DNA of 64,000 bases. Source: Thermocoleostomius sinensis A174. GTDB lineage: Bacteria; Cyanobacteriota; Cyanobacteriia; Elainellales; Elainellaceae. Every line of letters begins with the position of its first letter. Positions within the stretch are counted from its first letter, which is position 1. The notes under the pieces are model-generated. The model did not search any database, was not told the DNA's origin, and saw only the letters and a program-made list of their open reading frames with translations. Positions 8,632 through 18,505 of this stretch are shown here, one piece after another. The stretch covers positions 2,891,026 through 2,955,025 of the forward strand of contig NZ_CP113797.1 in assembly GCF_026802175.1 (NCBI RefSeq), read 5' to 3'. The translations under genes and the position numbers were made by a program.

Positions 8632-9368
8632 AGAATTTGTCTGCTGGACGGTTCTGTAAAATGGCTGGCGTCGAAAGTACCAGAAGATGTGCGAAATTGC
8701 TTGAGTGAAACTAGATTAAGAGCGATCGCGAACAGAGAAGCAAAACGGCTTCGTAACTTTATTGCCGTTGATTCAGAGTTGATCCAGAGCTTTCTTCAAT
8801 CAAGACATCTTGGCAATCCACGGTTAAGGTTTGCTTCTGCAACAACGTTTCATCTACTGTGACGTTCACACTCAATCTTCTGTAACATTCGGTTGGATCA
8901 GGAAATTTCACAATTCCTACCTCTTAGTTCATTGAAATTTGATAGATTCTGTTGCGCAATTAACTGTTTTGAGCAAGGCAACATGGTGCCTGAAATTCGC
9001 TATAGGACAGCTAGACAGAGGCTAACTAACTTCAAAATCGATCGGGAGCAGTCCGTACATCCTAAATTACAAAGACTTGATGAACACCGCCTCAGATCAC
9101 AAGTAGAATTTCGGATTTGAGCATACTATAACTTGAACAAAAATCAGTGTTTCTACCGAGGCCATAACCATGACTTCACTCTCAATCCCGTCCATCTTGA
9201 GCTAAATCCGCTTTACCCTAAGATCTAATCCAACGTTGTGCAGGCCTTTTCATCAAGTTCCTAGTGCTGTCACGTGGTTCTTGCCAAGGCGTTGCATCTA
9301 CTGTTGAGTTGTTTTAACGAAGCCTTCACACTCATTTGAGAGATCTTTGAGAGATCCTGCTTTCAATC
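8632..9368. other. Gene-free stretch of about 740 bp
   Basis: This lies between the divergent ABC exporter (minus) and SLC13 permease (plus) genes, so promoters of both should be here. It contains one HIP1 octamer at 8722-8729. Two plus-strand open frames (8572-8862 and 8893-9120) have no recognisable domain, no good ribosome binding site and unlikely composition, and are not called. Either long regulatory DNA or a decayed gene is possible. Confidence 0.5.
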
Positions 9369-11162
9369 ATGACTATTGCTCTTACTCTAGGCGTTGTCGT
9401 TTTGGCCTTGGTTTGCTTTGTTGGCGAATGGTTGCCTGTTGATATCACTGCCATTGGCATTATGCTGCTGTTGATGCTTTTGGGATTAGTCACTCCAGAA
9501 GAAGGCATCTCCGGGTTCAGTAACTCTGCCACGATCACTGTCATGGCAATGTTTATTCTCAGTGCTGGAATTGCCCGCACAGGAGTAATTCAGATAATCA
9601 GCAATTTGTTGATGCAGTGGGGAGGCAAAAATTCAACCCAGCAAATTCTTTCCCTAGGCGCGATCGTGGGGCCTATTAGTGCGTTCATCAACAACACAGC
9701 CGTTGTGGCCGTGTTTATGCCGATCGTCGAAGATTGGTGTCGCAAACAAAGCATTTCGACTTCCAAGCTGATGATTCCGCTGTCCTATGCTGCCATTTTG
9801 GGCGGTGTTGTCACCACTATCGGTACTTCTACCAACGTCTTAGCCAGTGGCATTTCCAATCAGCTTGGCTATGGGGAATTTAGTTTGTTTGAGTTTACAG
9901 CGATCGGATTAATTACTTTTCTGGTAGGAACTGGGTATTTGGCCCTGGCATCCCCGCGTCTGTTGCCCGATCGAAGACCCCCCAACAGCGACAACATGGA
10001 TCAGTCTTATGATTTGAAGGACTACGTTAGCGAGGTGGTGATTACACCCGGATCGAGCTTGATCGGTAAAACGCTCCGTTCTAGCCAGCTTCAGCGTAAA
10101 TTTGACATTGACGTACTAGAACTCATTCAGAACGACATTCACTTTCCACAACCGCTAGCCAACAAAGTGCTTTCGGCAGGGGATGTGTTGTTAGTGCGAG
10201 CGAATCGCGAAGATCTGCTCAAAATCAAGAATGAAAAAGAAATTGATATCCTGCCAGAAATTCTATTCAAAGATCTAGAAGCAAGCCTTAGCTCTGGGGA
10301 AGAAACAGTAGCAGAAGTCTTGGTATTGTCCAACTCCAGTTTGATTGGCTCTACCCTGAAAGACAGCCGCTTCCGACAGCGCTACAACGCAACGGTGTTG
10401 GCTATTCGTCGAGGAGAAGAACTGATTCGTGAACGATTGGGAAAGGTTCCCCTGCGGTTTGGGGATGTGCTGCTGGTGCAAGGCCCCAGAGAAAGTTTTC
10501 TTGGTTTGCAAACCAGCCGTGATGTGTTAGTCATCGAGCAGCTTGATCTCGAAATTCTGCGCCGTGACAAAGCTTGGATTGCCCTTGCAATTCTCTTAGG
10601 AGTGATTGTGGTTGCCGCACTGGATTGGCTTCCTATTCTTGTGACTTCGCTGGTTGGTGTTTTTCTGATGGTGGTGACAGGGTGCTTAAAACCCGGTGAA
10701 CTGTATACCGCTGTGCGGTGGGACATTATTTTCTTGCTGGCTTGTTTGATTCCGCTAGGTTTGGCGATGGACAAATCAGGTGCAACCGAATGGCTAGCCG
10801 ACAGCTTGATTGCAGCGGGTGGTGGGCTATCTGGCTACTGGCTTCTCGTGTTTTTCTATCTGATTACGTCGCTGCTCACAGAAATTCTTTCTAACAATGC
10901 CACTGTGGTGCTACTGCTGCCAGTGGCGGCCCAGGTGGCGGAAAAGCTGAGTCTGAATCCGTTTGCCTTCATGTTTGCCGTTGTGCTGGCGGCATCTAGC
11001 AGTTTTATTACGCCGATCGGCTATCAAACTAACACGATGGTATACGGGCCTGGTGGCTATCGCTTTCTCGATTTTGTGCGCATCGGATTACCGTTAAATA
11101 TGCTGTTGGTGGTCGTCATTCCGCCCCTGATCATGGCAATCTATGGGTTGCAACCTCAGTGA
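9369..11162 (+). CDS. SLC13 (DASS) family permease with two RCK_C domains
   Basis: A 597-residue inner-membrane transporter. It has an N-terminal block of helices (about residues 1-195), a soluble middle with two TrkA-C/RCK_C-like modules (about 210-385: VVITPGSSLIGKTLRSSQ and VLVLSNSSLIGSTLKDSR repeat the same core), and a C-terminal block of helices. Both halves carry the inverted-repeat SLC13 hallmark: FINNTAVVAVFMPIV in the first and EILSNNATVVLLLPVA in the second. Family members import sulfate, dicarboxylates or other anions with Na+. The RCK_C insert is common in bacterial sulfate-type members and may sense a ligand. ATG 9369 is the natural start. The substrate is not determined; sulfate is a reasonable guess. 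Confidence 0.87.
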   Translation: MTIALTLGVVVLALVCFVGEWLPVDITAIGIMLLLMLLGLVTPEEGISGFSNSATITVMAMFILSAGIARTGVIQIISNLLMQWGGKNSTQQILSLGAIVGPISAFINNTAVVAVFMPIVEDWCRKQSISTSKLMIPLSYAAILGGVVTTIGTSTNVLASGISNQLGYGEFSLFEFTAIGLITFLVGTGYLALASPRLLPDRRPPNSDNMDQSYDLKDYVSEVVITPGSSLIGKTLRSSQLQRKFDIDVLELIQNDIHFPQPLANKVLSAGDVLLVRANREDLLKIKNEKEIDILPEILFKDLEASLSSGEETVAEVLVLSNSSLIGSTLKDSRFRQRYNATVLAIRRGEELIRERLGKVPLRFGDVLLVQGPRESFLGLQTSRDVLVIEQLDLEILRRDKAWIALAILLGVIVVAALDWLPILVTSLVGVFLMVVTGCLKPGELYTAVRWDIIFLLACLIPLGLAMDKSGATEWLADSLIAAGGGLSGYWLLVFFYLITSLLTEILSNNATVVLLLPVAAQVAEKLSLNPFAFMFAVVLAASSSFITPIGYQTNTMVYGPGGYRFLDFVRIGLPLNMLLVVVIPPLIMAIYGLQPQ

Positions 11163-11209
11163 AGATATTTCAGTGACCATAAATTGATAGCGCTGAGGTA
11201 AAAGCCGTG

Positions 11210-11249
11210 GGGCGGGTGTCTTATCTGTAATTACAGAAGATACCTGCCC
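11210..11249. terminator. Strong hairpin between convergent genes, probable bidirectional terminator
   Basis: GGGCGGGTGTCTT (11210-11222) pairs with AAGATACCTGCCC (11237-11249) over 13 positions with two G-U pairs, and the centre CTGTAA/TTACAG is itself self-complementary. It sits 48 bp after the SLC13 stop and 74 bp after the nitroreductase stop on the other strand. No long U-tract follows on either strand, so termination efficiency is uncertain. Confidence 0.55.
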
Positions 11250-11322
11250 TATATTCAACAGTATGGCTTGATTGACTCACCGCTCTAAACCTAACAGCCT
11301 ACGTTCAACCAGTATCAGCTTG

Positions 11323-11979
11323 CTAGATATATTGAAGCACGTCTTGCGTTTCGTACCGCACCTTTGGTCTTGCCGCTGCCCGATCGTCCTCGGCGCGGTA
11401 GCCAGCCGGACACAGCACCACTGACGTATAGCCCTGCTCAGCAAATCCTAAAATTTCATCATATTTTGCCGGAATGAATCCTTCCATCGGGCAGGTATCA
11501 ATTCCCAGCATAGCCGCACAGGTCATAAACTGTCCTAATGCAATGTAGGCTTGGCGCTTCGACCATTCGTTCACATCTAGTGGAAAGGGTGGTTCGGACA
11601 GAAACCCCTTGATCATGTTAGAAAGCCCTTCTAGAGCATCGATCGACGTTTGTTGTACTTCGGCCATGCGGGCAATATAGCGATCGACATCGGCTGTATT
11701 CACATCTTTTTTGATCGTAAATACAACCAAGTGGGATGCATCAACGACTTGCGTTTGCCCCCAAGCTGGCTCCACAAGCTGCTGACGCAGGTTCGGATTT
11801 GTCACAACAAAAAACTTCCAGGGTTGAAGTCCAAATGACGACGGAGCTAGCACCAAACTTTGCTCTAGGGTTTGCCAAACATCGTCAGGAATTTTGCGAG
11901 TCGAATCAAATTTCTTGGTGGCATAGCGCCAGTGTAGTTGTTGAAGGACTTCCGTAGGATTTGCGATCGAAGATTGCAT
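11323..11979 (-). CDS. NAD(P)H-dependent nitroreductase family oxidoreductase
   Basis: An FMN-dependent nitroreductase-family enzyme of 218 residues. ATG 11979 is preferred over ATG 11994 because GGAG lies nine bases before it. The FMN/substrate pattern is visible: RYATKKFD near the start (Arg of the R-x-S/A region), APSSFGLQPWKF (typical loop), and a C-terminal GYTSVVLCPAGYRAEDDRAA with the conserved P-x-G-Y-R. The family uses NAD(P)H to reduce nitroaromatics, quinones or related electrophiles and acts as a homodimer in the cytoplasm. It is closest in feel to YfkO/NfsB-like members annotated as NAD(P)H-dependent oxidoreductases. It converges with the SLC13 gene and appears monocistronic. Confidence 0.87.
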   Translation of the reverse strand: MQSSIANPTEVLQQLHWRYATKKFDSTRKIPDDVWQTLEQSLVLAPSSFGLQPWKFFVVTNPNLRQQLVEPAWGQTQVVDASHLVVFTIKKDVNTADVDRYIARMAEVQQTSIDALEGLSNMIKGFLSEPPFPLDVNEWSKRQAYIALGQFMTCAAMLGIDTCPMEGFIPAKYDEILGFAEQGYTSVVLCPAGYRAEDDRAAARPKVRYETQDVLQYI

Positions 11980-12316
11980 AGGTGGTATCTCCATAATTGT
12001 GAACTGCCGGGTATGAGCCTAACATTAAGTAATATAAACAGTCTTGTCTCATCTTGTTTAGCCGAGCACAAGCTGACAAAAGCTGAGTACTAAACTAAGA
12101 TTTGTCTGATAGAACCAACCTGTTTTGCTTGCCAAACGATCGCCAAAACCACTACGGCTCCGGGCGGCGTTGTGTTTGAAAATGAGTACTGGCTGGCCGA
12201 TCATTGCATTGGCGCGTTCGGTGTAGGCTCGATCGTTCTTAAAACGAAGGCGCATCGAGAGAATGTATGGGAATTAACGCCGAAAGAATCACACTCACTA
12301 AGGATATAAAGCACTA
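11980..12316. other. Intergenic stretch between nitroreductase and dtd
   Basis: This 337-bp region separates divergent genes and should hold both promoters. A 65-codon minus-strand frame (12058-12255) starts MRLRFKNDRAYTERAN and contains a plausible-looking GQPVLIFKHNAARSRSG segment. It has no clear ribosome binding site and no recognised family, so it is not called as a gene. Confidence 0.4.
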
Positions 12317-12766
12317 ATGCGAGTAGTTCTTCAACGAGTGTCCTCATCGCAAGTAGTAGTGAATGGGCAGATAATTGGCAAAATTGGGCGCGGTCTAAAT
12401 CTGCTAGTGGGCATTGCCGAGACGGATACCGATGCTGAACTGGAATGGATGGCAAAAAAATGTCTGGAACTGCGGCTATTTCCGGGTGAAGAGGGCGATC
12501 GGTTCGATCGATCCGTGCAAGAGATCCAGGGCGAGCTACTTGTGATCAGTCAGTTCACACTCTATGGCGATTGTCGTAAAGGGCGGCGACCTTCATTTGA
12601 TCGAGCGGCCGCTCCTGATATTGCCCAGAAGTATTACGAGAGATTCGTAGAAAAACTGCGCCAAAGCGGACTCACAGTCAAAACAGGTCAGTTTGGTGCC
12701 ATGATGGAAGTTTCGATCGAGAATCAAGGCCCAGTCACAATCTGGCTGGAGCGAGATGCCATGTAA
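12317..12766 (+). CDS. dtd: D-aminoacyl-tRNA deacylase
   Basis: A 149-residue homodimeric editing enzyme that hydrolyses D-aminoacyl-tRNAs (and glycyl-tRNA-Ala), recycling tRNA in the cytoplasm. The family signatures are both present: SQFTLYGDC (the SQFTL nucleophile-side motif) near residue 78, and [19 protein letters not shown] near the C-terminus, where the usual N-x-GPVT core that supplies the cross-subunit GlyPro site is intact. Length matches the family. AAGGA lies 14 bases before ATG 12317, rather far, but no better start exists. Downstream is a HAD phosphatase on the same strand after a 198-bp gap, so co-transcription is uncertain. Confidence 0.95.
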   Translation: MRVVLQRVSSSQVVVNGQIIGKIGRGLNLLVGIAETDTDAELEWMAKKCLELRLFPGEEGDRFDRSVQEIQGELLVISQFTLYGDCRKGRRPSFDRAAAPDIAQKYYERFVEKLRQSGLTVKTGQFGAMMEVSIENQGPVTIWLERDAM

Positions 12767-12964
12767 TGACTGGGTAAAGTACACCGCACCTATAAGTTTT
12801 TCAAATTCAACTTAATATTTTATTGTTGACGACTTATAAAAATGCCTGCTAATGTTAAGAAACATTTCGTTTGCCGGTTCTGCTTATCGTTAGCTATGAC
12901 ACACTGCACCGCTTCTCATTGGAAGCGCTCCCTGTTGATCTCTGATTCAGCGAACGCTTCACTT

Positions 12965-13738
12965 ATGGGTAAAACAATCTTTTGCGATTTTGATGGCCCA
13001 ATCGTCGATGTATCCGATCGGTACTACAGCACCTATCAACAGGGGTTGGCCCACGTTCAAGCAGTCTACGCTTCACAAGAACAGTCGCTTCCGCTCCATG
13101 TGCTGACAAAACACCAATTTTGGCAAATGAAACAGGAGCGCACCCCCGACCCTGAGATTGCAATGCGATCGGGGTTGCAAGGCCAGCAAATTGATCTGTT
13201 TTTGCAGCAGGTCAAACAAATGGTGAACCACCCTGAGTTGTTGCAGCAAGACCAGCTTCAACCCGGTGTAAAACAGGCATTGACGCAGCTTTATGTAGAA
13301 GGGGTGCAATTAGTGTTAGTAACACTGCGCTGTCAACAGCAAGTGCGACAATTGTTGCGTCAGTATGGCATCGCCCATCTTTTCAGTCAAATTCATGGAG
13401 CAACGGACGAGCAGGCTGCCTATCTCAACCAAGCAGAACACAAGACTCAATTACTGGCAGCCGCTATGACTGCAACTTCCATTGAACCTCATCCAGAGCC
13501 TTATACACCCGATCGCGCAGGTTCTACCCACGCTTGGATGATTGGCGATACCGAAGCCGATATTTTGGCAGGTCAGGCAGTGGGAATTTCCACGATCGCC
13601 CTTACCTGTGGCATTCGTAGCCAAGCCTATCTACAGCGCTTTGCTCCTTGCCAAATTCATACCGATTTAGCCACGGCCGTCACCTCCTTGCTAAAAACCG
13701 ATCGCCATAATTGTCTTCCCAAGCATGTTGCTGCTTAG
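12965..13738 (+). CDS. HAD-superfamily hydrolase, phosphoglycolate-phosphatase-like
   Basis: About 257 residues from ATG 12965. The frame is open from 12842, but the 41 extra residues are unlike HAD N-termini, while the chosen start gives MGKTIFCDFDGPIVDVSD with HAD motif I (DFDGPIVD, nucleophile and acid Asp) at the expected place. Motif II is LVLVTLR (Thr), and motif IV is WMIGDTEADILAG, with GIS.IALTCG after it as in phosphoglycolate phosphatases. A helical cap lies between motifs I and II. The likely reaction is Mg2+-dependent phosphate-ester hydrolysis; the substrate is unknown. No strong ribosome binding site precedes the chosen start. Confidence 0.82.
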   Translation: MGKTIFCDFDGPIVDVSDRYYSTYQQGLAHVQAVYASQEQSLPLHVLTKHQFWQMKQERTPDPEIAMRSGLQGQQIDLFLQQVKQMVNHPELLQQDQLQPGVKQALTQLYVEGVQLVLVTLRCQQQVRQLLRQYGIAHLFSQIHGATDEQAAYLNQAEHKTQLLAAAMTATSIEPHPEPYTPDRAGSTHAWMIGDTEADILAGQAVGISTIALTCGIRSQAYLQRFAPCQIHTDLATAVTSLLKTDRHNCLPKHVAA

Positions 13739-13793
13739 AGGCAAGATATTTAGATAGTGTAGAGATAATGTAGGTAATGGCTAGTGAGACTTG

Positions 13794-14426
13794 CTAGCGA
13801 GTTATAGGGCGCTTGAGCGTTTGCCCAGCTTTAATAATTTTGCTGGGTGGCTGCGGCTTCTCTAAATCACCAATTTGCTCCCACCAGCGATTGAGAGGGT
13901 AGTAGATAGCTGGGGCCCAAAGACTGCTGAGAATTGCAGAACTGAGAGCAATTTGCTGATGATAGACCCAAATTTCGCCTAAATTGCGGTTCACTTGGGC
14001 CGCATCTGATCCAAAAGTTTGCCAACTAAATTGAATGGCAATGATGGTTTCAGCAACAACCGCCATACCAAATACAATCAGCGCGATCGAAATAAAATCT
14101 TCGCGGATGTACCGCTGCTTCTGAATACGGGCAGTGAGAATCCCGACGATTGCTAAACTCAGCGCATGGGTTGGTGTCGGAGATGTCATGCCGTCTTGGA
14201 TGAAACCTAGAACCAGTCCAGCCAGTGCCCCTTGAAATGCCATACGCTTGACACTCCAAGCCACGACCCAAATCAACAACCAATTGGGGCCGACCGCCAA
14301 AAGCTCCATACCAGGCAATCGAGTGGGCAAGAGCAGTAAGCAAAGCAAAACTGAACCGACTGTCACTGCCCAATTTAAAGCCCGCAGCGCCAGAGGATGC
14401 GATTGTGACCGTTCTGAATTATTCAA
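13794..14426 (-). CDS. mreD: Rod shape-determining protein MreD
   Basis: A 210-residue inner-membrane protein with five or six predicted helices (for example VGSVLLCLLLLPTRLPGMELL and GALAGLVLGFIQDGMTSPTPTHALSLAIVG). The central GLVLGFIQDGM segment is the most conserved part of cyanobacterial MreD. It anchors the elongasome together with MreC, MreB and RodA. The start is TTG 14426, with GGAG nine bases upstream. It is third in a minus-strand mreB-mreC-mreD operon, 65 bp after mreC. Sequence conservation in the family is low, so the assignment rests on position plus topology. Confidence 0.88.
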   Translation of the reverse strand: MNNSERSQSHPLALRALNWAVTVGSVLLCLLLLPTRLPGMELLAVGPNWLLIWVVAWSVKRMAFQGALAGLVLGFIQDGMTSPTPTHALSLAIVGILTARIQKQRYIREDFISIALIVFGMAVVAETIIAIQFSWQTFGSDAAQVNRNLGEIWVYHQQIALSSAILSSLWAPAIYYPLNRWWEQIGDLEKPQPPSKIIKAGQTLKRPITR

Positions 14427-14491
14427 TCCTTCTCACTCCTCAACCCAGATGAATCACCCGTTGAGTAGAGACGTTGCTGACTCGGTGAAAA

Positions 14492-15334
14492 CTACTCAGG
14501 CAAAAACGACTCTCCAGCACGTTGTTTCTGTTCTCCTAATCGATTTAACTCATTCCCTGGATCTGTCTGAAACAGTTCAGACGCCTCCCTAGAAATATCA
14601 AGCTTGGGGTTAGGAGAGACCACGACCCACTCCAAATGGCTGATGGGAGCCGACAACGCCACCACCGCTTCAGGGGCAGGACTTTTGTTTAGGTTGATCG
14701 ACTCTACCACGCCAACGGGCAAACCTGGCGGAAACAATTGGCTGTAGGAAGAGGTAGATACAACATCGCCAGGGCGCACATCAGGAACTTTATCAAAAAA
14801 CTCCATGATGACTCGATTAGCGGCTTGCCCACGAATATAGCCCATGAAGCGCGATCGGCTAATGGTTACCCCAACTTGACTGGTAGGATCGCTAATTAAG
14901 AGGACTCGGCTTGTATTAGGTGTCACCTGGGTTACCCGCCCAATGATGCCACCGTTGCCAGAAACAATGAAACCAACCTCAATCCCGTCACGGCTGCCCC
15001 GCCCCAAAATCACCTGCTGCCACCAGTGGTCGGCACTGCGTCCAATCACCGGAGCGACGATACCAGCACCAGGATTTTCTGTCCGGTAGCCCAACAGTTC
15101 TTGAAGCTGACGATTCTGGCTCTCTAATTCCACTAGCCGTTGTTCCAACTGCTGCACTCGCACGGTTTCCACCTCAGCCGCCGGTTCACCCATAAAGGGT
15201 CGAGCCAAGGACTGATATAGCTCCAACACAGCCGCCCCTTGGGTTTGGCGAATTGCCCAAGCTGCGCCAAGGGCTAAGCCAATTAACCCAATCCGAATCC
15301 CGTATCGATCCCACCAGCGATGCAGTGCGTACAT
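14492..15334 (-). CDS. mreC: Rod shape-determining protein MreC
   Basis: A 280-residue bitopic protein. It has a short cytoplasmic head (MYALHRWWDRYGIR), one membrane helix (IGLIGLALGAAWAI), then a periplasmic coiled coil (about residues 55-85, VRVQQLEQRLVELESQNRQL) and two beta-barrel modules (IVAPVIGRSADHWWQQVILGRGSRDGI and GDVVSTSSYSQLFPPGLPVGVV) that form the MreC filament surface. It links the MreB cytoskeleton to peptidoglycan synthases during cell elongation. It lies 105 bp downstream of mreB and 65 bp upstream of mreD, on the same strand. Confidence 0.93.
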   Translation of the reverse strand: MYALHRWWDRYGIRIGLIGLALGAAWAIRQTQGAAVLELYQSLARPFMGEPAAEVETVRVQQLEQRLVELESQNRQLQELLGYRTENPGAGIVAPVIGRSADHWWQQVILGRGSRDGIEVGFIVSGNGGIIGRVTQVTPNTSRVLLISDPTSQVGVTISRSRFMGYIRGQAANRVIMEFFDKVPDVRPGDVVSTSSYSQLFPPGLPVGVVESINLNKSPAPEAVVALSAPISHLEWVVVSPNPKLDISREASELFQTDPGNELNRLGEQKQRAGESFLPE

Positions 15335-15439
15335 TCAGGTCAACAATTAACTCTAGGTGGCTTTCCAGCAAACAATGGAGCAATGCTCCCGATCGAAAAA
15401 TAACCTTACAGATAAACTCACTGCTGATGAAAGGACGCG

Positions 15440-16833
<1,394 letters not shown>

Positions 16834-17199
16834 ATGAGTCTTAATGTCGTTACATTAGTTGGGCGGGCTGGTCGAGATCCAGAAGTACGCTACTTTGAAT
16901 CTGGAAGTGTGGTTTGCAAACTAACCTTAGCGGTCGATCGCGCCCGCCGCAACAGCGATGAGCCAGACTGGTTTACTCTAGAGATGTGGGGGAAAACAGC
17001 AGAAGTAGCGGCCAACTATGTCAAGAAAGGCAGCTTGATCGGCATTACAGGGGCACTGAAGTTCGATCGCTGGCAAGATCGCAGCACTGGAGCCGAACGT
17101 ACTAGCCCCATAATTCGTGTAGATCAACTGCGATTGTTAGGTTCCAAGCGAGACAATGAAGCGGGAATGGCAAGCTTTGCAGGAGACGACGAGTTTTAA
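16834..17199 (+). CDS. ssb: Single-stranded DNA-binding protein
   Basis: A 121-residue OB-fold protein coating single-stranded DNA in replication, recombination and repair, working as a tetramer. The N-terminus MSLNVVTLVGRAGRDPEVRYFESG is canonical SSB, followed by LTLAVDR and WFTLEMWGKTAEVAANYVKKGSLIGITG. The protein is shorter than the E. coli type because the flexible linker is almost absent. It still ends with an acidic aromatic tip (GDDEF), a reduced version of the DDDIPF tail used for partner docking. GGAG five bases before ATG 16834 is a good ribosome binding site. Short SSBs of this kind are normal in cyanobacteria. Confidence 0.95.
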   Translation: MSLNVVTLVGRAGRDPEVRYFESGSVVCKLTLAVDRARRNSDEPDWFTLEMWGKTAEVAANYVKKGSLIGITGALKFDRWQDRSTGAERTSPIIRVDQLRLLGSKRDNEAGMASFAGDDEF

Positions 17200-17216
17200 T
17201 TCAAGGAATTGTCAGC

Positions 17217-17250
17217 AAAAAAATAGAGCATAGTCTAGCTATGCTCTGAT
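17217..17250 (-). terminator. Rho-independent terminator, mainly for the Psb35-like gene
   Basis: A perfect 9-bp stem, AGAGCATAG (17225-17233) and CTATGCTCT (17239-17247), with a 5-base loop. Read on the minus strand it is followed by A then seven Ts, a textbook terminator 41 bp after the stop of the gene at 17288-17488. On the plus strand the tail is only GATTTCT, so it may also stop ssb transcripts, but less well. Confidence 0.8.
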
Positions 17251-17287
17251 TTCTATCTAAAAGGAACTCGTATTAATAGAATATCAA

Positions 17288-17488
17288 TTACACCTTCGGA
17301 TTTTCAGAATCTACTTCCGGAACAATATCAGGGCGCTCTTTATCTTCCCAACCCGGAGGGCGCTTGGAATTATACCAGGCAATTGAACCGATCGTTGTAG
17401 CTGCAATAAAACCAACAATAAGGACTAGTGTAGCTGATATAGGGAAATGAGGAGCTTGCGAAGCTACTTCTGCTACTAAAGATGTCAT
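17288..17488 (-). CDS. psb35: Psb35-like photosystem II assembly small membrane protein
   Basis: A 66-residue protein with one membrane helix (about residues 18-38, SATLVLIVGFIAATTIGSIAWY) followed by a conserved soluble tail, NSKRPPGWEDKERPDIVPEV. The helix plus the SKRPPGWE-x-RPDI-P tail resembles what I recall of Psb35 (Ssl2148 in Synechocystis), reported to stabilise the CP47 assembly module and high-light-inducible proteins in the thylakoid. I am fairly, not fully, sure of this identity. GAGGGTTCACCT precedes ATG 17488. It lies 52 bp downstream of a DUF1830 gene on the same strand and is followed by a strong terminator. Confidence 0.6.
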   Translation of the reverse strand: MTSLVAEVASQAPHFPISATLVLIVGFIAATTIGSIAWYNSKRPPGWEDKERPDIVPEVDSENPKV

Positions 17489-17540
17489 AGGTGAACCCTC
17501 TTAAATTATGTCGTAATCGAGTTTTAGACTACCAGTCGAG

Positions 17541-17915
17541 TTAGAACAGAGCATCTTCCTTTATGGAGATCTTAGATAATCCCATGAAGCTAGAGGTGTT
17601 GTCTAGGCAATTAGCTTCAGAAATGATCAATCTATTGCCAGTTTCAGGCTGTTGTACGGCTAATTCTTGGCACAGGATGCGATCGGTCACAATCGCTTGC
17701 ATCAGTTCACTTGTGAATACTTCAAGTTGGGCTTCCGGCAACGCATCAAAGAGAATACGCTGATTAGGGAATACTACTTTCTCAAAATAGAAATCGCGAA
17801 CGTTTGTAATTTTAATGATTTGAATATGAGGTGTAGTGTTGTTATAACTACACAGTATTTTGTGTTTGTGGCGTTTGGGAAAGGCGGAAAGGACTTGATG
17901 CGGGGGCTGAAACAT
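17541..17915 (-). CDS. DUF1830 family protein
   Basis: A 124-residue protein containing the cyanobacterium-specific DUF1830 domain (about residues 19-88: ILCSYNNTTPHIQIIKITN, then FYFEKVVFPNQRILFDALPEAQLEVFT and ILCQELAV). No transmembrane helix or signal peptide is seen, so it is probably cytoplasmic. The function of the family is unknown. The 35 residues after the domain (QQPETGNRLIISEANCLDN...) look unstructured. It lies 52 bp upstream of the Psb35-like gene on the same strand and may share its transcript. ATG 17915 has no strong ribosome binding site. Composition is like the rest of the window. Confidence 0.75.
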   Translation of the reverse strand: MFQPPHQVLSAFPKRHKHKILCSYNNTTPHIQIIKITNVRDFYFEKVVFPNQRILFDALPEAQLEVFTSELMQAIVTDRILCQELAVQQPETGNRLIISEANCLDNTSSFMGLSKISIKEDALF

Positions 17916-18505
17916 GATGACGAATCCTCTGGAATAGACAGCAGTCGAGTAATGACAGGAGTAACTAACATTAAGAAAACCTTATCTATTTTCACAGATG
18001 GTTACGTCTGTCGTAGGAGGGATCAAGGTTTTCAGTATCGTCATAGAGGAAAGACGAATTTGTTTTAGTTGGGGAGCAATTTGACCAGAATATTTAAATT
18101 AACTGAGCACCGATCGCAGGACCTCAAAAGTACTTGCTTAGATTACACCTACTGAAGAAACTGCAAATCGTGTATTTTACGGTTGTTGCGATCGATCAAT
18201 TTAATACCAAAGATTAGTGCGATATAACGATAGCTATCTTCTGTCATCTGTACCTTTCCTTACAATTAATTAACGGCATAGGTGATCAAACTAGATAGGT
18301 CTAACTTGCTTTCCAAGCATTAATATTGCTCATCAATTAATGACGAGCCGCCCTTGAGGTTCTAACTAGAGAGTGACGGTACGATCGGCATAAGGTGATC
18401 TTCTGATAGAGGCGAGAGAGGGGACGCAATTTGTAGGGTGGTATAAGCTATCTAAACAATCCAAAATAAGCGTTTGTAAACACAATTTGTAGATACGATA
18501 GAGAT
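17916..18505. other. Gene-free stretch of about 590 bp
   Basis: This lies between divergent DUF1830 (minus) and a membrane protein gene (plus). It is A+T-rich. Open frames crossing it (for example 17667-18068 plus) overlap the DUF1830 gene and look like shadows. An imperfect repeat of ACAATTTGTAG/GCAATTTGTAG occurs near 18428 and 18481, just upstream of the plus-strand gene. No RNA gene was recognised. Confidence 0.45.

Noticed and set aside
8572-9120. Two plus-strand open frames (96 and 75 codons) in the interval between the ABC exporter and SLC13 genes
   Set aside because: No ribosome binding site, no domain, and odd composition; the first overlaps the exporter start on the other strand.
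12058-12255. 65-codon minus-strand frame upstream of dtd
   Set aside because: Plausible-looking residues but no start signal or recognised family; lies in a region expected to hold divergent promoters.
17667-18068. 133-codon plus-strand frame overlapping the DUF1830 gene
   Set aside because: Antisense to a recognised family and has no domain or ribosome binding site.
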